A stretch of 64,000 bases of DNA from JAEZDC01 sp036676415. GTDB lineage: Bacteria > Bacteroidota > Bacteroidia > Chitinophagales > Chitinophagaceae. Each line of letters opens with the position of its first letter. The stretch's first letter is position 1. The stretch is taken from positions 1-64,000 of the forward strand of contig JAKFCX010000060.1 in NCBI GenBank assembly GCA_036676415.1, in the 5' to 3' direction. The notes beneath the pieces were generated by a model. That model saw only the letters and a program-made list of their open reading frames with translations, did no database searches and was not told the origin of the DNA. Positions 26,017-33,671 of the stretch are shown here, one piece after another. The position numbers and the translations under genes were made by a program.

Positions 26017-27033
26017 TTATGTAGGCTTCACATTAAATGAATCGGATAAATCACTTTCAATCAACCCGGGCTTTTTTTTATAGAGCTTGGTCAACTCTCT
26101 TATCGTGTCTGCTATTTCCCACTTGGTTGTGTTACTCAGCCTGTATCCAAGAATTACTTTATCAACTGTAATTTTTGGAACTACGTTTTTGGGTTCAATG
26201 CTTTGGGAACGGATAAAGTCATAAGTCTTTTTATCCCATTCCCATTCCAATTCAAGTTCTAGGTAGCATGTTTTCTGTCCTCTCAAAATGTCGTAATGTA
26301 CCGCTGGCTTATCCGACAATCCAAATCCCTGGTTGTACAGCAGTCTTACTTCTTTTTCATGTGAGTAGATAGGGTGTTTATGAAAAGAATAATACTTGTA
26401 AAACATTTCATCGAAGGAGGTAATAGTGAGCAAATGTTCCTTCCTGAATTCGTTGTATTTATTGTGCATTTCCAAAAAAGGCTTTAGGAAAATTTCATTG
26501 TAATGGACTTTGCTCACCATATAGTGAACCCAATCGTTTGCATACTTTTTATCAAAAGAGAAGACCAACCCGATTCCTAATCCGTCCTGGCTATACTCGC
26601 GCCACATGGGTAAGCTCCTGCGTTTTGTTTCAGTTTCTATCTCACACATGGAGAAACAGAATATTTTCTTTTTGATCTCTGCGAGTTCGTAATCAGATAT
26701 CTCTTTGTTCAACCATTTTGTAGAGACGCTTAATTCCTGCTTATCATCCATTCCATTCAGGCTATAAAGTCTGATAACTTTACTTCGCAGGATGTTGATT
26801 GCGTTTGAAAGAGATGTATAATGAATGAACTTATAGGGTTTGGTATAATAATATCTGGATCCCTTATTAATATCGTTGGTATCTGCAAGGTCCAAATAAA
26901 TGGCTCCCGCTTTGGTCGTGGGAGGACCAACATATGAAAGCGACTTGTGACTGGCATTGGGAATTATTTCCTTTAATACCTTTTGGTAAAATGCACTGAT
27001 AGCTTCCTTGTCAAAGATGTTTTCTTTAGCCAT
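26017..27033 (-). CDS. DUF2971-domain protein
   Basis: 338 residues with a DUF2971 core: Y-K-F-I-H-Y-T-S-L-S-N-A-I-N-I-L (about 66-81), L-Y-S-L-N-G-M-D-D-K-Q-E, then F-C-F-S-M-C and M-W-R-E-Y-S-Q-D-G-L-G-I-G-L-V-F (about 144-161), and Y-S-H-E-K-E-V-R-L-L near residue 223. The biochemical function is unknown; genes of this family are frequent in defence islands. It converges on the Avs-like gene with a 12-bp gap and shares no promoter with it. No signal peptide. Confidence 0.75.
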   Translation of the reverse strand: MAKENIFDKEAISAFYQKVLKEIIPNASHKSLSYVGPPTTKAGAIYLDLADTNDINKGSRYYYTKPYKFIHYTSLSNAINILRSKVIRLYSLNGMDDKQELSVSTKWLNKEISDYELAEIKKKIFCFSMCEIETETKRRSLPMWREYSQDGLGIGLVFSFDKKYANDWVHYMVSKVHYNEIFLKPFLEMHNKYNEFRKEHLLTITSFDEMFYKYYSFHKHPIYSHEKEVRLLYNQGFGLSDKPAVHYDILRGQKTCYLELELEWEWDKKTYDFIRSQSIEPKNVVPKITVDKVILGYRLSNTTKWEIADTIRELTKLYKKKPGLIESDLSDSFNVKPT

Positions 27034-27171
27034 GGGTACAATCGAAAATTATTTTGTTATTCCGTATAGTCTTGCCTGACCCCCGGTGATTATTTACACT
27101 AAGTTATTATGCATCACTTAAAATGTTCAGTTTGAATAGGCACCATTTGTTTACAATGGAGAAAAAAATAT

Positions 27172-27199
27172 TCGTGTACTACTTTGCGGTACTCGTGTA
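27172..27199 (+). promoter_or_regulatory. Pair of 21-bp-spaced LytTR-like repeats before the methionine operon
   Basis: TCGTGTA at 27172 and TCGTGTA at 27193 are identical and exactly 21 bp apart, directly upstream of the predicted promoter. The operon they precede ends with a LytTR regulator gene, so autoregulation is likely. Confidence 0.6.
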
Positions 27200-27208
27200 T
27201 TATTAATG

Positions 27209-27237
27209 TTGCCCAATGATCAAAGTTTATATCTTGC
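27209..27237 (+). promoter_or_regulatory. Bacteroidetes-type promoter of the methionine operon
   Basis: TTG at 27209-27211 and TATCTTGC at 27230-27237, 18 bp apart, approximate the -33 TTG / -7 TAnnTTTG consensus of this phylum. Transcription would begin just before the riboswitch at 27258. Confidence 0.45.
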
Positions 27238-27257
27238 ACCCAGTTCTTACAAATACG

Positions 27258-27371
27258 CTTATCCAGAAAGGTGGAGGGTAATGGCCCTGCGAAACCTTGA
27301 CAACCTCTTCCCGCGACGGCGGGAGAAAGGTGCCAATTCCATCATCACTTGCAAGAGTGATGAAAGATAAG
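27258..27371 (+). promoter_or_regulatory. SAM-I (S-box) riboswitch
   Basis: The diagnostic conserved elements are all present in order: CTTATCCAGAAAGGTGGAGG at the 5' side, GGCCCTGCGAAACC, CTTGACAACC, then AAAGGTGCCAATTCC, and the closing strand GATAAG at 27366-27371 that pairs with CTTATC at 27258-27263 (helix P1). It binds S-adenosylmethionine. It precedes a cystathionine gamma-synthase-like gene and homoserine dehydrogenase, as expected for methionine biosynthesis. High SAM should promote the downstream terminator. Confidence 0.95.
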
Positions 27372-27406
27372 TCAGACACAAGCTTTTTGTTGTTTACAAT
27401 CATATC

Positions 27407-27437
27407 AGCTCCTCTGACTTCACAGTGGAGCTTTTTT
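27407..27437 (+). terminator. Expression-platform terminator of the SAM riboswitch
   Basis: AGCTCC 27407-27412 pairs with GGAGCT 27427-27432 (the stem extends inwards by CTG/CAG) and runs into six T. GTCAG at 27371-27375, next to the P1 strand, can instead pair with CTGAC at 27414-27418, giving a possible antiterminator. This is the expected SAM-off switch, 58 bp before the first start codon. Confidence 0.85.
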
Positions 27438-27494
27438 ATGCCCCTACCCGTATGGATACGTGTATCGATTTTCAAAAAATAAAAATACACAACC

Positions 27495-28619
27495 ATGCGC
27501 ACAGCAACAGACATCATCCATTCGATCCCAGTCGACCCGTTAACAGGAGCCATCTCCGTACCGATCTACCAGACCTCAACATTTGTACAGGAGGCTCCCG
27601 GTATCAACAAGGGTTTTGATTATGCCCGCACAAATAATCCTACAAGACAAACTTTAGAAAATTTACTGGCAACGCTTGAAGGCGGGAGCACCGGAGTTGC
27701 TTTTGCCAGCGGTCTTGCGGCAATTGACGCAGTACTGAAGCTTTTAAAATCCGGCGATGAAATTGTAGCTGTCGATGACATCTATGGTGGTGCCTTCAGG
27801 CTCTTCACACATGTTTACGAGAAGTTCGGCATCAAAGTAACTTATGTTGATTCAACCAGGGCTGAGAACGTCTTTAACGCGATGAACGAAAACGTGAAGC
27901 TTGTATGGATCGAGTCGCCGACCAACCCATCGCTTAAGATCACAGACATTGCCGCAGTAGCGAAGGTTGCACAGGCGTATAATGCCTTGCTCTGCGTAGA
28001 TAATACGTTTGCGACACCCGTCCTGCAGCAACCGCTATTACTTGGTGCGGACATTGTGATCCATTCAGCAACCAAATACCTCGGCGGTCATAGTGACCTC
28101 ATCGCTGGTGCTGTTATAACGAAATCCAAAGAGCTTGGTGAGCAAATAAAGTTTTTACAAAATGCAAGCGGTGCGATACTCGGGCCGTTTGAAAGCTGGC
28201 TTGTAATAAGAGGCATCGAGACACTTCCTTTAAGGATGGAAAAACATTGTGCGAACGCAAAGGTGATTGCTGCATTCCTGGCTGATCACCCACTCGTTGA
28301 TAAAGTTCACTATCCCGGCTTTGGCGGTATTGTGTCATTCAGCCTGACGAATGATACGGAAACGGACGCGATACGTTTTGTAACCGCTACACGCTATTTC
28401 AAACTGGCCGAAAGTCTCGGCGGATGCAAATCACTTTTGTGTCACCCCGCAACAATGACGCATAAATCTATTCCGGCAGAGAAGAGAAGGGCAGCAGGTG
28501 TTCAGGATAGCCTGATCAGGTTATCCTGTGGCCTTGAAGAAGCACCTGATCTTGTCAGGGACCTGCAACTGGCACTGGAGAGAATTAAAGTAAATAAAGT
28601 AATAAGCAAATCACTATGA
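27495..28619 (+). CDS. metB: Cystathionine gamma-synthase-like PLP enzyme
   Basis: 374 residues, Cys/Met-metabolism PLP family (fold type I). Y-A-R-T-N-N-P-T-R lies near residue 45, F-A-S-G-L-A-A-I-D near 75, D-N-T-F-A-T-P at about 165, and S-A-T-K-Y-L-G-G-H with the PLP lysine at 194. The family includes cystathionine gamma-synthase, cystathionine gamma-lyase and O-acetylhomoserine sulfhydrylase; the SAM riboswitch and the homoserine dehydrogenase partner favour a biosynthetic enzyme using activated homoserine. The stop overlaps the next start by 4 bp (ATGA). Confidence 0.88.
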   Translation: MRTATDIIHSIPVDPLTGAISVPIYQTSTFVQEAPGINKGFDYARTNNPTRQTLENLLATLEGGSTGVAFASGLAAIDAVLKLLKSGDEIVAVDDIYGGAFRLFTHVYEKFGIKVTYVDSTRAENVFNAMNENVKLVWIESPTNPSLKITDIAAVAKVAQAYNALLCVDNTFATPVLQQPLLLGADIVIHSATKYLGGHSDLIAGAVITKSKELGEQIKFLQNASGAILGPFESWLVIRGIETLPLRMEKHCANAKVIAAFLADHPLVDKVHYPGFGGIVSFSLTNDTETDAIRFVTATRYFKLAESLGGCKSLLCHPATMTHKSIPAEKRRAAGVQDSLIRLSCGLEEAPDLVRDLQLALERIKVNKVISKSL

Positions 28620-29902
28620 GTAAGGAAATTAAGATTGGTCTATTCGGGTTTGGTGTGGTGGGTGAAGGGATTTATAAAGTCCTCCAGCAGACACCCAGTC
28701 TGAATGCGAAGATTCAGAAGATATGTATTAAGGATCCTGAAAAGGAAAGAAGTATTCCGAGGGAAAACTTTACGACAAATTATGATGATATACTTAATGA
28801 TGAATCAATCAATGTCGTCGTAGAACTGATCAGCGATGCAGACGAAGCCTGGCGTATTGTTTCCACCGCGCTGAAAAATAAAAAGGCAGTAGTGAGTGCG
28901 AATAAAAAGATGATCGCGGAAAATTTGCCGGAGCTCCTTTCACTGCAGGAACAATACAATGCTCCCTTGCTGTATGAAGCTGCTGTCTGTGGAAGTATCC
29001 CGATCATCCGCAACCTGGAGGAGTATTACGATAATGACCTGCTGGAAAGCATCTGTGGTATTGTAAACGGTTCGACGAATTTCATCCTGACAAAGATGTT
29101 CAAGGATCACAAGACTTATCGTGATGCACTCGCAGAAGCGCAGGTGAAAGGATTTGCGGAAAAGGATCCGAAGTTAGACGTGGAAGGTTATGATGCAGCC
29201 AATAAACTCTCGATATTGCTACTTCATGCACAAGGCGTTATCGTTCATCCTTCGAAACTGCTGCGCCTTGGTATTAACCGGATCCATGCAGCAGATGCGC
29301 GCCTGGCTAAAGAACGGGGCCTGGAAGTAAAGTTAACTGCCCAGGCAAAAAAATTAAGTAATGGAACAGTCGCGGCTTTCGTGTTACCACAACTTATCAC
29401 GACTGAAAGTAAGCTACACAGCGTAGAGAACGAGTTTAATGGTGTGGTACTGCAGAGCGCTTTTTCTGATAAACAATTCCTTTATGGAAAAGGAGCCGGT
29501 AGGTTTCCAACAAGCTCTGCAGTTTTGAGTGATATATCGGCCTTGCGTTATGACTACCGCTATGAATATCGCAAACTGCCGGGAACGCAAACGGCGCTGG
29601 CAGAAGACTATTATCTGAATGTCTATGTCAGCTTTGATATCTGGAGCCAGGTAGATCGCTCCGATTTCGAATGGGTCAATGAGTTCTATAGTCACGAGGA
29701 AAGACAATACATGACCGGGGTGATCGCTTATAAGAAATTGAAAAATGCAGCCTGGTTTGAAAATGAGAAGGTCTCGGTGATCGTATGTCCCGATGGTATT
29801 ATTGAATCGATCGATACACGCAAAATACGTATTCAAAGTCTCCGGCTTGCCGGCGTTAACCACCGCGATCTTGAGATCGTGGATCAAACTACCCCCATAT
29901 GA
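28616..29902 (+). CDS. hom: Homoserine dehydrogenase
   Basis: 428 residues. NAD(P)-binding motif G-L-F-G-F-G-V-V-G-E-G at about 8-18; S-A-N-K-K-M-I-A near 98; the homoserine-dehydrogenase signature around A-V-C-G-S-I-P-I-I and I-V-N-G-S-T-N-F-I-L-T-K-M; the catalytic segment A-E-K-D-P-K-L-D-V-E-G-Y-D-A-A-N-K. A C-terminal ACT-like extension is present. It reduces aspartate semialdehyde to homoserine. Under the SAM riboswitch with metB; overlaps both neighbours by 4 bp. Confidence 0.95.
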   Translation: MSKEIKIGLFGFGVVGEGIYKVLQQTPSLNAKIQKICIKDPEKERSIPRENFTTNYDDILNDESINVVVELISDADEAWRIVSTALKNKKAVVSANKKMIAENLPELLSLQEQYNAPLLYEAAVCGSIPIIRNLEEYYDNDLLESICGIVNGSTNFILTKMFKDHKTYRDALAEAQVKGFAEKDPKLDVEGYDAANKLSILLLHAQGVIVHPSKLLRLGINRIHAADARLAKERGLEVKLTAQAKKLSNGTVAAFVLPQLITTESKLHSVENEFNGVVLQSAFSDKQFLYGKGAGRFPTSSAVLSDISALRYDYRYEYRKLPGTQTALAEDYYLNVYVSFDIWSQVDRSDFEWVNEFYSHEERQYMTGVIAYKKLKNAAWFENEKVSVIVCPDGIIESIDTRKIRIQSLRLAGVNHRDLEIVDQTTPI

Positions 29903-30246
29903 AGAATACATGTTTTATCCCGGTAGGTGACAGATTTATCAGTCTTCGCACTGAAGAGATCATCTACATCGAACTCATCAAAGGTGTCATCACACTTGTT
30001 ACTGCCCGCAAACGTCTTGCGCTCACTGATGGCACGATGGCGCTTGACACATTACTCTCACTGCAGTCTTTTTGCAAGGTGAGCGCAAGCTGTATCGTTT
30101 CTGTTGCACATGTCCAGTCCTTTGATAACCGGCATGTGTATCTCACTTCAGATCTCGTACTGCCTTTCGAATCAGGCTACCAGGAGAAGTTGCAAAGCCA
30201 GGTAAGAGTGTTGCTGAGCGAGACGAGAGGGAAGAAGGTGAATTGA
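29899..30246 (+). CDS. Stand-alone LytTR-domain DNA-binding protein
   Basis: 115 residues consisting of one LytTR domain: F-I-P-V-G-D-R-F-I-S-L-R-T-E-E-I-I-Y-I-E-L near the start, F-C-K-V-S-A-S-C-I-V-S-V-A-H-V in the middle, and L-P-F-E-S-G-Y-Q-E-K-L near the end. It lacks a receiver domain. The gene overlaps homoserine dehydrogenase by 4 bp, so it is made from the SAM-regulated operon. A LytTR protein co-transcribed with methionine genes is unusual; the 21-bp-spaced repeats in front of this operon, cysK and other genes are candidate targets. Confidence 0.85.
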   Translation: MKNTCFIPVGDRFISLRTEEIIYIELIKGVITLVTARKRLALTDGTMALDTLLSLQSFCKVSASCIVSVAHVQSFDNRHVYLTSDLVLPFESGYQEKLQSQVRVLLSETRGKKVN

Positions 30247-30313
30247 GGCAGGATGTATGATGTCGGATGTATGAAGTATGATGGCGATGATCGCTATAAT
30301 AAGTGTTGTGCAT

Positions 30314-30341
30314 TCGTGTATGTATAGTGGGTATTGGTGTA
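30314..30341 (+). promoter_or_regulatory. Pair of 21-bp-spaced LytTR-like repeats before a response regulator
   Basis: TCGTGTA at 30314 and TGGTGTA at 30335, same orientation, 21 bp apart, between the LytTR gene and the response-regulator gene starting at 30475. Confidence 0.5.
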
Positions 30342-30416
30342 TTTTTAGTGTGGTCATTTTCGATGATGCGTTACCTTACTGGTATGTTATCATTCGTAAA
30401 ATGAGTATCCTTTTCG

Positions 30417-30449
30417 TGGGGCGGGCCTGGGAACCTGCCCCATTTTTTT
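30417..30449 (+). terminator. Intrinsic terminator
   Basis: TGGGGC 30417-30422 pairs with GCCCCA 30437-30442 and is followed by seven T (30443-30449). It would end the metB-hom-lytTR transcript, but also lies between the 30314 repeats and the response-regulator start at 30475, so it could act as an attenuator for that gene. Confidence 0.7.
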
Positions 30450-30474
30450 ACCCACCCTTTGAAAAAATGCACGC

Positions 30475-30873
30475 ATGAATGAACCCGTCTGCCGCCATAA
30501 AGTTATTATGGTGATTGATGATAACCCGATTGAACATTTTATTCTTGAAAACTTTTTTCATGCTGAACAGTTTGCAGAAAAAATCCTCCGCTATGAAAAG
30601 GCAAAAGATGCACTAACATTTCTTGCGCAACATGCTACATCGTTACAAGTGCTCCCTTCCCTCATCTTTCTTGATATCAATATGCCTTTCATGGATGGGT
30701 TTGAATTTATAAAAGCGTTCAACGCACTTGATGACACGGTAAGGAATAAATGCAAGATCGTGATGGTATCCTCTTCCATCTACGAGGAAGATCTTGAGCG
30801 CGTAAATAATTGCCCTCATGTATCACTTTTTATCGATAAGCCACTGACAAGAGAGAAGCTGGCGAGCTTGTAA
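30475..30873 (+). CDS. Single-domain response regulator
   Basis: 132 residues, receiver domain only: acidic pair in V-I-D-D-N-P (residues 14-17), phosphoacceptor in F-L-D-I-N-M-P near residue 64, V-S-S-S switch residues, and I-D-K-P with the conserved lysine near the end. No output domain and no histidine kinase beside it. It probably relays phosphate or acts through protein contacts. Repeat copy D follows its stop codon, and a 21-bp-spaced repeat pair and a terminator precede it. Confidence 0.9.
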   Translation: MNEPVCRHKVIMVIDDNPIEHFILENFFHAEQFAEKILRYEKAKDALTFLAQHATSLQVLPSLIFLDINMPFMDGFEFIKAFNALDDTVRNKCKIVMVSSSIYEEDLERVNNCPHVSLFIDKPLTREKLASL

Positions 30874-30995
30874 TTTTTTTGAAATTCAAATTTTTCTTAT
30901 CTTAACTCTTCTTAAGGGTTTAGGGTTGAAAAGCAGTTTGTGTTAACAGGCTGCTTATTTTTTGCCAGATATAAATTTTAATTCAGCATGTTATG

Positions 30996-31165
30996 TTGTA
31001 CAAGAGTGCGACGCAAGGGACGATGATATGAAAAGTGATCGCTAATACCATCCACAACTAACAGTAGCGAGATGAGAATGAAAATATTTTATAGAACAGT
31101 CAGCACGTTCGTGCTGACTGTTTCATTTTAATTATTCATATCTATCGCAGGAGGCTGTTAGTTGT
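30996..31165 (+). repeat. Dispersed nested-hairpin element, copy D
   Basis: The best-formed copy. 5' block GTACAAGAGTGCGACGCAAG; outer arms ACAACTAACAG 31054-31064 and CTGTTAGTTGT 31155-31165 are perfectly complementary (11 bp); inner arms AACAGTCAGCAC 31095-31106 and GTGCTGACTGTT 31111-31122 are perfectly paired (12 bp) around GTTC. The inner stem differs at several positions on both arms from copies A-C while staying fully paired. It lies between the response regulator and the converging HTH gene, which ends at 31171. Confidence 0.9.
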
Positions 31166-31170
31166 AAACC

Positions 31171-31662
31171 CTAAACCTCAACTGCCTTTTTATAATCATA
31201 CTTTTTATACTTGTTGATCGTATTTTTATTGCTTGTTACCGCCAGTAGATCATTCTTTACAGACACTTTCAGCCACAGCTCGGCAGGAGTATGAAAGAAA
31301 TGCGCAAACCGCAAAGCAAGATCGGTATTGAATTTACGCTCGCCTGTGACATATTTTTTGAGATTGCCATCACTTGAATCAATCGCCAGCGCAAACTTCC
31401 GGAATGGCATATTTAAGGCTTGAAGATAGGCCAGCACAAAATCTTCAATGTTCATGCGTTTTGCGGGATCATTTTCCTGCAGGTAAGCTTCCATCTGGTA
31501 ACGCACCGCCAGTAAGCGGTTTTTTAACACGCGCTCAGGGGAACGTTTAGCTGCCCTTTGCAGGATGAATTCATGCACACCTACATGATGCTGCTTCGTC
31601 CACTTCCTGTCAGCAGGTAAGCCGATTGTTGGGTCCAGGTTTTCTTTTAATTTCGTTGCCAT
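31171..31662 (-). CDS. HTH protein, probable antitoxin-like partner
   Basis: 163 residues. A charged N-terminal half is followed by a HigA/XRE-like helix-turn-helix region: M-P-F-R-K-F-A-L-A-I-D-S-S-D-G-N-L-K-K-Y-V-T-G-E-R-K-F-N-T-D-L-A-L-R-F-A (about 90-127) and T-P-A-E-L-W-L. It starts 6 bp after the GNAT-like gene and is co-transcribed with it. A small enzyme-like protein followed by an HTH protein, with palindromic sites upstream, is a toxin-antitoxin-like layout, although order and size are not those of a classical pair. Function inferred. Confidence 0.65.
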   Translation of the reverse strand: MATKLKENLDPTIGLPADRKWTKQHHVGVHEFILQRAAKRSPERVLKNRLLAVRYQMEAYLQENDPAKRMNIEDFVLAYLQALNMPFRKFALAIDSSDGNLKKYVTGERKFNTDLALRFAHFFHTPAELWLKVSVKNDLLAVTSNKNTINKYKKYDYKKAVEV

Positions 31663-31668
31663 AATCCT

Positions 31669-32190
31669 TTATTTTCTTTCGAGAAACTCTTTGACCAGCT
31701 GGTCACCAGATCTATCCTGTATCAGCATCGTTGTTGTTGTACCATATCGTACTGCACTGTAGACCTGCGAATAAAGTGCCATCAGTTTTTCCGCCCTTTT
31801 TTTATCCTCATCTTTAACATCAAATACAAGCATTGCCTTGTAATTTTCGTCCGCAGCGCCATAGCTCATCTTAAACGCATACGCGATGAGACAACCGGCA
31901 ACATGATCATATCTTTTATGCGGAGACTTGTTATGCGGCGCGATCTCCAGGTATGACATATATGCCATTATTTTATCTTTCCATTCGAAGAGCATGCATC
32001 CTTCGATCTCTTCCGGCGTATGATCCGCTGTTAATACCCAGGCAGTTGTATTCCTGGCGCGGGCATGACGGTTGAGATTAAAGATCCAGCCATCCTGTAT
32101 ACCCGGTAACTCAGCGGGCTTTGCCTTCCTGATCGTCGCCGGTACCAGCGTCCCGGTAGCGATGTCTAATATCTTTACTTTCTCGTTCAA
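31669..32190 (-). CDS. GNAT-acetyltransferase-like protein, possible toxin component
   Basis: 173 residues from a TTG start. The middle carries a GNAT-like pattern: A-Y-M-S-Y-L-E-I-A-P-H-N, then V-A-G-C-L-I-A-Y-A-F-K-M-S, and a late helix A-E-K-L-M-A-L-Y-S-Q-V-Y. The acetyl-CoA loop (Q/R-x-x-G-x-G/A) is not clearly present, so catalytic activity is uncertain. It is the first gene of a two-gene operon with an HTH protein and has tandem palindromes just upstream of its start. Alternatives: a non-catalytic GNAT-fold protein. Confidence 0.5.
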   Translation of the reverse strand: MNEKVKILDIATGTLVPATIRKAKPAELPGIQDGWIFNLNRHARARNTTAWVLTADHTPEEIEGCMLFEWKDKIMAYMSYLEIAPHNKSPHKRYDHVAGCLIAYAFKMSYGAADENYKAMLVFDVKDEDKKRAEKLMALYSQVYSAVRYGTTTTMLIQDRSGDQLVKEFLERK

Positions 32191-32200
32191 GGTACGAAAT

Positions 32201-32234
32201 TATACAAATTGTACAATATTATACAAAATGTATA
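32201..32234. promoter_or_regulatory. Tandem palindromic operators of the GNAT/HTH operon
   Basis: TACAAATTGTA (32203-32213) and TATACAAAATGTATA (32220-32234) are both perfect palindromes; their centres are 19 bp apart, so they lie on about the same face of the helix. They begin about 10 bp upstream of the first start codon (32190), a position typical for an HTH protein repressing its own operon. Confidence 0.6.
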
Positions 32235-32318
32235 ACAAATATTTAGGCGGTGTTCCTCTACTAAATGTTGGCAGTCGGTATATTTAATTTTCCCCTTAAG
32301 TGAAGATGAAAAAATTCC

Positions 32319-33533
32319 TCAGTCATAACTATCGATATTGCGAATCATTTTCTGCAGGAAGCGTTTCACATCATCTTTTACTTCCGGCGTCACCTTATCA
32401 CTATACTTACAAATACTTTCAGCACTGAAACCTTTCACGGTTTTATTCGCCAGGTGTACCGCTGTTTTTTCAAGCAGCGTTTTATAGATCTCGCCCGGGG
32501 CACCACCTGCATCAATAAAAGCTTTATGCAGCAGGTAAATCTCGGCACCCTTGAAAGGAAGAAAAACCTGTTGTCTTACCGCTTCGTAAGTGTTGCACGG
32601 TTCGGTAACAACAGGAGGTGAAGGATGGATATTGTTTCTGTTGGTATAGATAGTAGGACCTGCATTGAAAGATCGCAGGAAGTGTAATTCTTTTTCGATG
32701 GCTTCCGATATTATCAACTTAGCAGAAGGACTGCGGGGCTGTAGCTCGAATGCGGGTCGCGGCGGTATCTGCGCAATCTCTTTTACATGCACTGCTAATT
32801 TTTCGATTTTTTCTTCGATCACAGGGATCTGTTTTATCTCTTCATGGATGACGGACATCACATAATGGAAGAAGCGGTTTGAATTAAAGTTTGAATGAAT
32901 CAGCAACTCCAGCACGGCCCGGTGGATGCTTTCTTTTTTCTGTGAATGACAAAGTGTAGCAAGGTCAGTGATCAGCGTGTCACGATAGCGGAGGTCGCGG
33001 TAAGTAAAGTGCTTTCGCTCACCGCAAAGGTCTTCAAAGCTCTCTGATATAACAGCGATCAGTTTTTCATCCTTAAGACCTGCACGCCGTAGGGCATCTT
33101 TGCAAAGCTGGAACCGGTTCGCGATATATGTTGCAGCATTTTCAAGATAAGATACAGGTAAACGCTCATCGAAGTTGAAATATTTGTCAAAATAGTTTTC
33201 AATAAAATGCAATACGAATTCCAGGTGTGCACCAATTTCATGGTACATATTTTTTACCGGTATCTCTAAATCTTCCTGCCGCTCGTACTGATACACCTGG
33301 TCGATCAGGCGTATCAGTACTGCCTGGTGTTGATGCACAAAAAGTGCTATTGCTTTTTCCTTTGTCAGCGAGAAGACCACCTGGATCATTTGCTGGCGAA
33401 CCGCATCACGCTTTGTTTCGGATTGATCGGCCAGCAGGCGGAGGCTCTCCTCATTTACAATAAAGTTCCCGAGGTTGGAAGGTTGCAGGGTCATTGAAAT
33501 GAACCGGTCCCATTTTTCAAGTTCATATTCCAT
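32319..33533 (-). CDS. Hypothetical protein, predominantly helical
   Basis: 404 residues, no signal peptide or transmembrane segment, and mostly amphipathic helix (for example I-P-V-I-E-E-K-I-E-K-L-A-V-H-V-K). A proline-rich break near residues 258-305 separates an N-terminal helical part from a C-terminal part containing F-L-P-F-K-G-A-E-I-Y-L-L-H-K-A-F. I do not recognise a family. It is divergent from the second fecR gene with a 138-bp gap and is not obviously in an operon. Confidence 0.6.
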   Translation of the reverse strand: MEYELEKWDRFISMTLQPSNLGNFIVNEESLRLLADQSETKRDAVRQQMIQVVFSLTKEKAIALFVHQHQAVLIRLIDQVYQYERQEDLEIPVKNMYHEIGAHLEFVLHFIENYFDKYFNFDERLPVSYLENAATYIANRFQLCKDALRRAGLKDEKLIAVISESFEDLCGERKHFTYRDLRYRDTLITDLATLCHSQKKESIHRAVLELLIHSNFNSNRFFHYVMSVIHEEIKQIPVIEEKIEKLAVHVKEIAQIPPRPAFELQPRSPSAKLIISEAIEKELHFLRSFNAGPTIYTNRNNIHPSPPVVTEPCNTYEAVRQQVFLPFKGAEIYLLHKAFIDAGGAPGEIYKTLLEKTAVHLANKTVKGFSAESICKYSDKVTPEVKDDVKRFLQKMIRNIDSYD

Positions 33534-33671
33534 TACGAAAATCTCACAAAGATTTTGCCCTGCTGTTTACCTTTGCATTTGCGATCGGTACATTTCGCTT
33601 TGCAATCGGAACAATACCGCGGACCGCTTGCATGTAGTCTTTTCCTTTGTAAAACGACTTACCTTAATAGA

